Positions 1 to 5,237 of a stretch of DNA of 6,335 nt are shown here, in pieces. Every line of letters starts with the position of its first letter. Positions within the stretch are counted from its first letter, which is position 1. Source of the stretch: Bacteroidia bacterium (lineage in GTDB: Bacteria; Bacteroidota; Bacteroidia; UKL13-3); contig JAKRSG010000327.1 of NCBI GenBank assembly GCA_022402405.1, positions 1-6,335 of the forward strand, written 5' to 3'. The translations under genes were made by a program, and so were the position numbers. The notes under the pieces are model-generated. The model did not search any database. It had not been told where the DNA came from and saw nothing but the letters and a program-made list of their open reading frames with translations.

Positions 1-428
1 ATGTGGCGGAAATTTCGTTGCGCGGCCGACAAATTATCGCGATTAAACCTAACACGTATATGAATTTGAGTGGAAAAGCCGTTAGGTACTGGATGCAAGC
101 ACACAAAATCCCTGTAGAAAATATTTTTGTTATAGTAGACGACCTCGCCATCCCTTTCGGCAAAATCCGTATCCGCGGAAATGGTAGCGATGCTGGTCAT
201 AACGGACTTAAAAGCATACAAGAATTGTTACTAACCCAAAATTACCCTAGATTAAGATTTGGATTAGGAAGCAATTACGCAAAAGGTCGTCAGGTAGAGT
301 TTGTATTAGGAAAATGGACCCCAGAGGAAGCAAAAGACATACTTCCTCTTTGTTTAAAATGTGTACAAGCCATAGAAAGTTTTGTGCTTAGAGGTCTTCC
401 ACAAACCATGAGCGAATTCAATAAATAA
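1..428 (+). CDS. pth: Peptidyl-tRNA hydrolase, 5'-truncated by the window edge
   Basis: Cytoplasmic enzyme that cleaves the ester bond of peptidyl-tRNAs dropped from stalled ribosomes, recycling tRNA. The reading frame is already open at the first base: bases 1-2 end a codon and full codons start at 3. The GTG at 3 is an internal codon, not a start. Visible motifs are PNTYMNLSGKAV (codons 16-27), VDDLAIPFG (45-53) and GHNGLKS (65-71). Counting from the E. coli enzyme, Asn21, Asp46 and Asn67 here fall at the spacing of its Asn68, Asp93 and Asn114, so substrate-binding and catalytic residues are kept. The catalytic His (E. coli His20) lies in the missing part, roughly 47 residues by that alignment. 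The C-terminus (MSEFNK, then TAA) is normal for Bacteroidota Pth. The next gene starts 3 bases on, suggesting co-transcription. Identity is near certain. Confidence 0.96.
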   Translation, partial: VAEISLRGRQIIAIKPNTYMNLSGKAVRYWMQAHKIPVENIFVIVDDLAIPFGKIRIRGNGSDAGHNGLKSIQELLLTQNYPRLRFGLGSNYAKGRQVEFVLGKWTPEEAKDILPLCLKCVQAIESFVLRGLPQTMSEFNK

Positions 429-431
429 AGC

Positions 432-1730
432 ATGGAAGACAAACCCAAAAACAACTACGTAAGCAATTCCTTTTGGATGCTTCTAGAAAAATCTGCTAGG
501 ATTATTTCTGGAATCTTAGTTGGCATTTTAGTGGTTCGTTACCTAGGAGATGCACAATATGGTATTTTAACATACGGACTCGGAATTATTGCCATTCTAA
601 CCATCTTTAGCACCTTAGGATTAGACAATCTTGTGGTGAGAGAATTGCTTACTCGACCAAAATTATCAAACAAAATACTTGGAACTGCATTCGGACTCAG
701 ACTTATGGGCTCCTTGGCAGTAGTGGCAGGAGCATGTACTTATTCTCTCATGCGTGATCCAATAGAAACTACGTTTATTGTATTTTTACTAAGCATTTCC
801 ATAGTATTTCAATCCCTATCGGTAATAGATTTTTACTTTCAAAGTCAGGTAAAAGGCAAGCTAACCGCCATTAATCAAGTTATAACATTATTTATTTCGG
901 CTTTAGTTAAGTTATATCTTATTTACAGCAAAGCTCCTCTTGAGTGGTTTGCCACCATGGCCGCATTAGAGGCTGGTATCAGCGCTATTATCCAGTACAC
1001 TTTTTATCATAAAGAAGGATTAAATATGAGTCATTGGAAATTTAGCCTCCCCGAAGCAAAACACTTGCTCATTCTTGCAATTCCATTAATTGCTTCCTCT
1101 TTTATCCAGTTATTATATCAAAATGTAGATACTATTTTAATTGCTCGATTTTTAAGAGATATGGGTCAGGTAGGTCAGTATGGCGCAGGAGTAAGGATTA
1201 GTCAGGCCTCCTATTTCATACCCGTTGCCATTTGTGCAGCGGTATTTCCCGGCATTATAAACAACAGACATAATCCAGCATTGCAAACACAACGCCTCAC
1301 ACAATTATACAGCATCATGATTTGGGGAGCTATTTTTATAATATTAGGAGGCACTTTATTTGGCGATAGCGTAATTAGCTTTTTGTATGGAGCCAAATTT
1401 CCTGGAGCACCCCTTATTTTTAAAATACATATTTGGGTAAGCATCCCTGTTTTTTGGGGCACTGCTTGGGGCATGTGGATGTTGGCTATTCAGCAGCAGA
1501 AATATGTAGTTTGGATGCAGATGTTAAATGCTATTCTGATACTCAGCTTCGAATTTTTCCTTATTCCAAAAATGGGTATAAGCGGCGCTGCTTATGCTTT
1601 GGTTATTGGTTCATATGTGGCTTTTATTTTTATGGTGCTAGCTTATCAACCTAGTAATGGGCTGCGAATTTTCTGGAATGCCCTGAACCCAAAAAATATT
1701 TTAGCCGTTATACGATATTCAAAATCATAA
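432..1730 (+). CDS. Wzx/RfbX-like polysaccharide (lipid-linked oligosaccharide) flippase
   Basis: A 432-residue integral inner-membrane protein of the polysaccharide biosynthesis/MATE-like (MOP) superfamily, whose members flip undecaprenyl-linked glycans or other lipid-linked precursors across the membrane. The N-terminal pattern NSFWMLLEK (11-19), followed by a hydrophobic helix, VVRYLG, a second helix and LGLDNLVVRELL (62-73), is typical of the family. By eye I count about 12 membrane segments, near residues 22-38, 44-64, 87-106, 112-132, 148-166, 170-190, 210-228, 252-272, 294-312, 328-352, 363-380 and 384-404. QNVDTILIARFL (230-241) resembles the start of the second half of the fold. The first ATG is preferred because it keeps the conserved amphipathic N-terminus; Met16 would cut into it. 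It starts 3 bases after pth with no room for its own promoter, so it is probably translated from the pth message. The substrate is not readable from sequence; the deacetylase-like gene downstream fits an exported glycan. Confidence 0.88.
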   Translation: MEDKPKNNYVSNSFWMLLEKSARIISGILVGILVVRYLGDAQYGILTYGLGIIAILTIFSTLGLDNLVVRELLTRPKLSNKILGTAFGLRLMGSLAVVAGACTYSLMRDPIETTFIVFLLSISIVFQSLSVIDFYFQSQVKGKLTAINQVITLFISALVKLYLIYSKAPLEWFATMAALEAGISAIIQYTFYHKEGLNMSHWKFSLPEAKHLLILAIPLIASSFIQLLYQNVDTILIARFLRDMGQVGQYGAGVRISQASYFIPVAICAAVFPGIINNRHNPALQTQRLTQLYSIMIWGAIFIILGGTLFGDSVISFLYGAKFPGAPLIFKIHIWVSIPVFWGTAWGMWMLAIQQQKYVVWMQMLNAILILSFEFFLIPKMGISGAAYALVIGSYVAFIFMVLAYQPSNGLRIFWNALNPKNILAVIRYSKS

Positions 1731-1734
1731 TCGA

Positions 1735-1742
1735 TACATTTG
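1735..1742 (+). promoter_or_regulatory. Possible Bacteroidota -7 box before the deacetylase gene
   Basis: TACATTTG fits the Bacteroidota sigma-ABfr -7 consensus TAnnTTTG. It ends only 4 bases before the ATG at 1747, so a transcript starting from it would be almost leaderless. No TTG-type -33 element is visible at the usual distance upstream. It may be fortuitous or a weak internal promoter in the run of genes. Confidence 0.3.
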
Positions 1743-1746
1743 TCTT

Positions 1747-3051
1747 ATGTTGGTATTTGCAGCACAAGCCACTCCCAGGCTAAGGTACATATTAGACGGG
1801 ATTTTGTTGCATAGGTTTGGTTTAAACTATACCATAACCGACAATCCAGATTATTTTGAAACATCCAAAACCCCAAAAATAAACTATAGTAGAGAACTTA
1901 TTCAGGGTTGCGTTAATATTCCTGCCTGCGAATTATTGTTTCAAGAAACCATTGCCAAACAAAACATAGAAGTTCTGGACCATCCCAATTGGAAAAAGAT
2001 ATTTTTTGCGCTCCAATACCCCGAAATACCTGATTTTACTATAGATACATCCTATCTTCCTTTTGATATTTTGTCGGCCTCCTTTTATTTATTGAGCCGT
2101 TATGAGGAATACTTACCCAGCAAATTTGACGAACATAATCGGTACAAGCCCGAAAATAGTCTCGCTTTCAACAACGATTTTCTTGAAATTCCTTTAGTAG
2201 ACTATTGGCTTAAAAGTTTTGAAAAATCTATTCAAAAATGCTATCCAGCATTAGGTTTGAACCAAAGCAAATTCACCCAAATAAATAGTATTGATATAGA
2301 TTTTGCATACAAATATAAAGGACTCTCTACTGCTTCAAAACTAAGAAAATTTGTAGGTTCAGCCATAAAAGGCAAGATAAATTTGCTTCCATTTAACCCT
2401 CCAAATCCAGACCCATACGATCAATATGAGTTTCTTACTAAAACGCCCAATGAAAAAGGAATTGAAACAATATTCTTTTTCTTATTGGCCAATTATGGAA
2501 ACCACGACAAAAATTTATCACCCAGAAGTATGGAGATAAAGGAGTTGGTTCAAACCTTAAGTAAAGACTATACATGCGGGATACACCCGTCTTATAAAGG
2601 CGCTTTAATAAACAAGTTATATCAACAAGAACTTCAATTTTTTAAAGAATATAGTGGAGCAGACGCAAAGCTAAGTAGACATCATTTTCTAAAAATAAAA
2701 TTACCTGAGACCTACGTAAAAATGGAAAAAATGGGCATAGAACATGATTATACCATGGCTTATTCTAAACAAATTGGGTTCAGGGCGTCTACTTCAAAAC
2801 CCTTTAAATGTTACCATTTAATAGAAGAAAAAACCCTAAATGTTTGGATACATTCTCCTTGTATTATGGATGTTACTTTAAAATACGCGTTGAACCTACC
2901 TGTAGATAAAGCAAAAAAAATCATTAAACGTTATAAAGAAACGGTACAAGAGGTAAATGGTGAATTTATTAGCATTTGGCATAATTCAAATCTGAGCGAA
3001 GAGGAGAATTGGAGCCCATGGCGAGAGGTTTACCTCAGCTTATTTGAATAA
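1747..3051 (+). CDS. Divergent polysaccharide deacetylase family protein with DUF7033-like N-terminal region
   Basis: A 434-residue protein resembling the Bacteroidota proteins annotated as polysaccharide deacetylase family with an N-terminal DUF7033 region. Residues 1-175 would be the N-terminal region (PFDILSASFYLLSRYEEYLP near 105-124); residues 176-434 a NodB-like barrel. SIDIDFAYKYKG (181-192) sits where carbohydrate esterase family 4 enzymes have their Asp-Asp motif (Asp183, Asp185). CGIHPSY (277-283) replaces the usual HxxxH, with Lys284 where the second His would be. SRHHFLKIKLPETY (310-323), GIEHDYTMAY (330-339), GFRAS (344-348) and ISIWHNSNLS (408-417) are further blocks I recall as conserved in this family. 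No signal peptide is visible, so action in the cytoplasm is inferred. Known relatives remove acetyl groups from glycans, but the altered metal site leaves activity open. The ATG at 1747 is chosen because MLVFAAQATPRLRYIL matches the expected family start. It lies 16 bases after the flippase gene. Confidence 0.82.
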   Translation: MLVFAAQATPRLRYILDGILLHRFGLNYTITDNPDYFETSKTPKINYSRELIQGCVNIPACELLFQETIAKQNIEVLDHPNWKKIFFALQYPEIPDFTIDTSYLPFDILSASFYLLSRYEEYLPSKFDEHNRYKPENSLAFNNDFLEIPLVDYWLKSFEKSIQKCYPALGLNQSKFTQINSIDIDFAYKYKGLSTASKLRKFVGSAIKGKINLLPFNPPNPDPYDQYEFLTKTPNEKGIETIFFFLLANYGNHDKNLSPRSMEIKELVQTLSKDYTCGIHPSYKGALINKLYQQELQFFKEYSGADAKLSRHHFLKIKLPETYVKMEKMGIEHDYTMAYSKQIGFRASTSKPFKCYHLIEEKTLNVWIHSPCIMDVTLKYALNLPVDKAKKIIKRYKETVQEVNGEFISIWHNSNLSEEENWSPWREVYLSLFE

Positions 3052-3057
3052 AAAAAG

Positions 3058-3065
3058 TATTTTTG
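3058..3065 (+). promoter_or_regulatory. Possible -7 box of a cysS promoter
   Basis: TATTTTTG matches TAnnTTTG and lies 15 bases before the cysS ATG at 3081, allowing a leader of about 10 bases. No TTG is seen at 17-23 bases upstream; the nearest candidate, TTTA at 3029-3032, is imperfect and about 25 bases away. This would let cysS be transcribed separately from the glycan genes before it. Confidence 0.35.
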
Positions 3066-3080
3066 TAAAAACGTTGGATC

Positions 3081-4544
3081 ATGCAAAACGAATTAAAAAT
3101 TTATAATACTCTTAGCAGAGAAACGAGCGTATTTAAACCCCTACACAAAGATTATGTTGGTATGTATGTTTGCGGACCAACGGTATACAGCAATGCGCAT
3201 TTAGGTAATGCTAGAACCTATGTATCATTTGATATAATATATCGCTATTTATTACATTTAGGGTACAAAGTTAGGTATGTTAGAAATATTACAGATGCCG
3301 GTCATTTAGAAGGCGACAGAGATGAAGGCGACGATAAATTTGCTAAAAAAGCAAAATTAGAACAACTTGAACCTATGGAAATCGTGCAGCGTTACACGAT
3401 AGATTTCCATGAGGTATTGAAGCAGTTTAACACCTTACCGCCTAGTATTGAACCAACAGCAACCGGACATATAATTGAACAAATAGAAATGACCAAGAAG
3501 ATTCTTGCAAATGGTTATGCGTATGAATCGAATGGAAGTATTTATTTTGATGTAGAGAAATTTTCTAAAGAGCATAATTATACCATTTTATCGAATAGAA
3601 ACTTAGAAGAGTTGTTAAACAATACCCGCGAATTAGATGGTCAGGATGAGAAAAAGGGCCGATTAGATTTTGCTCTTTGGATCAAAGCAAAACCAGAGCA
3701 CATTATGCGCTGGCAAAGTCCGTGGGGAGAAGGATTCCCTGGTTGGCATTTGGAGTGTTCAGCCATGAGTTCAAAATATTTGGGCAGTGAGTTTGATATT
3801 CACGGAGGTGGAATGGACTTAATTCCAACTCATCATACTAATGAGATTGCTCAAAACTTAGCTTGCCATCACACGCAACCTGCTAAATACTGGATTCATA
3901 CCAACATGTTAACAGTAAACGGGCAAAAGATGAGCAAAAGTCTTGGAAATTCATTTTTGCCAGCAGAGTTATTCTCTGGCAATCATCAGTTATTAGACAA
4001 AGGATATAGTCCGATGACCGTTAGATTTTTTATGCTGCAAGCTCACTATAGGAGCACCTTAGACTTTAGAAATGATGCATTACAAGCGGCAGAAAAAGGT
4101 TTTGAAAGATTGATGAATGGTTTAGAGATGTTGCCAAAATTAAAATCATCAGAAACCTCCACTTTTTCTGTTAGTGAACTAATTGAAAAAGTATATAAAG
4201 CTATGAATGAAGACTTTAATACTCCAATTGCTTTATCACATTTATTTGATGCCACCAGGTATATTAATTTGGTAAATGATGGCAAAGAAACGTTAACAGA
4301 GGCTGATTTAAAGAACTTAACAAATTTCATGAATTCCTTTATTTTCAATGTTTTAGGATTAAAAGCAGAAGAAAGTAATTCTGGACAGTTAACGGATGAT
4401 TTAATGCAAATCATTATTGGAATAAGGGCTGAAGCCAAGAGTAAAAAAGACTTTGCTACTTCAGATTTTATTAGAGATAAATTAAAAAATATTGGCATAG
4501 AAATTAAAGATAGTAAGGAAGGTACCAATTATAAAATTGGTTAA
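3081..4544 (+). CDS. cysS: Cysteine--tRNA ligase (cysteinyl-tRNA synthetase)
   Basis: Cytoplasmic class I aminoacyl-tRNA synthetase that activates cysteine with ATP and charges tRNA-Cys. At 487 residues it is full length for the bacterial family. The opening KIYNTLSRETSVFKPL leads to YVCGPTVYSNAHLGNART (29-46), which holds the HIGH-type signature as HLGN (40-43). The zinc ligands are all present: Cys31, Cys226 in WHLECSAMS, His251 and Glu255 in HHTNEIA, at the same mutual spacing as E. coli Cys28/Cys209/His234/Glu238. KMSKS is at 283-287, followed by LGNSFLPAEL. The C-terminal part (about 350-487) is the helical DALR/anticodon-binding region, ending in the usual lysine-rich stretch with FIRDKLKNIGIEIKDSKEGTNYKI-type sequence spread over 463-486. 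The start ATG is 29 bases after the preceding gene. Nothing is missing; identity is near certain. Confidence 0.98.
   Translation: MQNELKIYNTLSRETSVFKPLHKDYVGMYVCGPTVYSNAHLGNARTYVSFDIIYRYLLHLGYKVRYVRNITDAGHLEGDRDEGDDKFAKKAKLEQLEPMEIVQRYTIDFHEVLKQFNTLPPSIEPTATGHIIEQIEMTKKILANGYAYESNGSIYFDVEKFSKEHNYTILSNRNLEELLNNTRELDGQDEKKGRLDFALWIKAKPEHIMRWQSPWGEGFPGWHLECSAMSSKYLGSEFDIHGGGMDLIPTHHTNEIAQNLACHHTQPAKYWIHTNMLTVNGQKMSKSLGNSFLPAELFSGNHQLLDKGYSPMTVRFFMLQAHYRSTLDFRNDALQAAEKGFERLMNGLEMLPKLKSSETSTFSVSELIEKVYKAMNEDFNTPIALSHLFDATRYINLVNDGKETLTEADLKNLTNFMNSFIFNVLGLKAEESNSGQLTDDLMQIIIGIRAEAKSKKDFATSDFIRDKLKNIGIEIKDSKEGTNYKIG
4524..4541 (+). terminator. Weak hairpin over the cysS stop codon
   Basis: A perfect 7-bp inverted repeat, ACCAATT / AATTGGT with a 4-base ATAA loop, covers the last codons of cysS and the first base of its stop codon. 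AT-rich sequence follows, but there is no proper U-tract, and only two of seven pairs are G-C. It could aid termination or mRNA 3'-end stability, or be chance. Confidence 0.2.
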
Positions 4545-4551
4545 TTATAAT

Positions 4552-4593
4552 TATTAACTGGCAGGAATTAACTATTAACTGGTAAGGTTAATG
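4552..4593 (+). repeat. Short tandem repeat downstream of cysS, period 21
   Basis: TATTAACTGG occurs exactly twice, at 4552-4561 and 4573-4582, 21 bases apart. The remainder of each unit is similar when one gap is allowed (GGAATTAAC against GGTTAATG). The repeats lie between the cysS stop and the inverted repeat in front of the next gene. They could be paired binding sites for a regulator or the trace of a small duplication. Confidence 0.4.
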
Positions 4594-4594
4594 T

Positions 4595-4624
4595 TATTTT
4601 AAGCACATAAGTTTGCTTAAAATA
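4595..4624. repeat. 11-bp perfect inverted repeat before the unknown gene
   Basis: TATTTTAAGCA (4595-4605) and TGCTTAAAATA (4614-4624) are exact reverse complements separated by 8 bases (CATAAGTT). The right arm ends 8 bases before the ATG at 4633. A possible -7 box (4608-4615) lies across the loop and right arm. The position suits an operator for a dimeric regulator; alternatively it forms an RNA stem-loop near the ribosome binding region, or a weak two-way terminator, although no U-tract follows and only two pairs are G-C. Confidence 0.5.
4608..4615 (+). promoter_or_regulatory. Possible -7 box of the unknown gene, within the inverted repeat
   Basis: TAAGTTTG matches TAnnTTTG, 17 bases before the ATG at 4633, which would give a leader of about 10-12 bases. 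No TTG is present at the normal -33 distance, so the promoter is either weak, activator-dependent, or not real. Its overlap with the inverted repeat at 4595-4624 is notable. Confidence 0.35.
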
Positions 4625-4632
4625 TAGTAGTT

Positions 4633-5049
4633 ATGAACATGCCTACCACTCACACATCGCTCTATGGAGTTAAAGAAACTACCAAATCAAACTTAGGATT
4701 TTGGGATTCTCTATATAAAGTATATGCCAGAGTTGAAATAGACAAGCTTAAAAACCAGGCAATTATTGAGGTAATAGATGGGTATTTAAAAGAGGGTGAA
4801 GAGCTTCGAGCTGATGCGATTTTTGCTTTACCCCAACACAATTTAAAAGTTCTCCATGTGGAAATAGTTTCCAAAATGAAGAAGAACACCTATTTGAAAA
4901 CTAGCTCCTTTGATTTTATTACCAAAGACATAAACCAGTTTTTAGTTTGCATTATTAAAAACAAACAAATTATTGGATATCAATATATCGACCTCGAAAA
5001 CAATCTATTAGGCGAACCTAAGTTTCATCCAAACGAATTGATGAGCTAA
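4633..5049 (+). CDS. Hypothetical protein, 138 residues, family not recognised
   Basis: I do not recognise this protein. It is soluble, lacks a signal peptide and membrane segments, and is rich in Lys. Residues 20-54 look helical; RADAIFAL (59-66) and LKVLHVEIVSK (71-81) look like a beta-hairpin; a mixed stretch (82-108) and another strand pair (QFLVCIIKNKQIIGYQYIDL, around 107-126) follow. The layout helix, strand with Asp61, strand with Glu77 recalls a PD-(D/E)XK nuclease core, but the lysine expected two residues after the Glu is Val79, and Lys81 is further along, so this is only a weak suggestion. The first ATG is taken as start because it follows the possible promoter at 4608; an in-frame ATG two codons later (4639) is equally possible. 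It stands alone, 88 bases after cysS and 188 bases before the next gene. The continuous frame and strand-and-helix patterning support a real gene. Confidence 0.65.
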   Translation: MNMPTTHTSLYGVKETTKSNLGFWDSLYKVYARVEIDKLKNQAIIEVIDGYLKEGEELRADAIFALPQHNLKVLHVEIVSKMKKNTYLKTSSFDFITKDINQFLVCIIKNKQIIGYQYIDLENNLLGEPKFHPNELMS

Positions 5050-5101
5050 TTAGATTAAATAAAGTTTTTGCCATTTAAATAGTAAAAAGTCGTTCAATAT
5101 A

Positions 5102-5132
5102 TCTAATAATTCCATTCATAGAATTAGTTAGA
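5102..5132. repeat. Imperfect hairpin in the 5050-5237 intergenic region
   Basis: The arms 5102-5112 and 5121-5132 pair over about 11 positions, with one G-U pair and one bulged A, around the loop CATTCATA. It lies about 50 bases after the stop of the unknown gene and about 25 bases before the -33 element of the next promoter. It could be a terminator, although no U-run follows. Apart from this and the promoter, I see nothing else in the 188-base gap. Confidence 0.25.
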
Positions 5133-5157
5133 ATAAATATTAATTTACCATTAAACC

Positions 5158-5188
5158 TTGACAAATTGACTCTCCCCCTATATCTTTG
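5158..5188 (+). promoter_or_regulatory. Bacteroidota-type promoter of the beta-propeller gene
   Basis: TTG at 5158-5160 and TATCTTTG at 5181-5188 are separated by 20 bases. This fits the Bacteroidota arrangement of a TTG-type -33 element, a spacer of about 19-20 bases and TAnnTTTG. Transcription would start near 5193-5195, leaving an AT-rich leader of roughly 45 bases before the ATG at 5238. There is no Shine-Dalgarno sequence in that leader, which is normal for the phylum. It is the best promoter in the window. Confidence 0.65.
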
Positions 5189-5237
5189 ATTAGATTTTTG
5201 CAATTATTGTTTATTGAAATCTTAAATCTAATTCATT

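Noticed and set aside
1..63. ATG at position 1 opening a short frame
   Set aside because: It gives only 20 codons before TGA and runs out of frame with the clear Pth coding sequence.
1211..1474. 87-codon open frame on the minus strand within the flippase gene, and a 73-codon + strand frame at 1433-1654
   Set aside because: Both lie inside the well-supported flippase reading frame, have no promoter of their own and show no protein-like family features.
4046..4528. 160-codon open frame on the minus strand within cysS
   Set aside because: It is antisense to conserved C-terminal CysRS sequence; the Ser/Phe/Leu-rich translation is what AT-rich Lys/Glu codons give when read backwards.
4524..4632. 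A mobile element or recombination site after cysS, suggested by the cluster of repeats
   Set aside because: No transposase or integrase gene, no long terminal inverted repeats, and no tRNA gene or target-site duplication is visible; the repeats are short and better read as regulatory.
4662..4889. 75-codon open frame on the minus strand within the unknown gene
   Set aside because: Lies opposite the longer + strand frame, which has a plausible promoter and better protein-like patterning.
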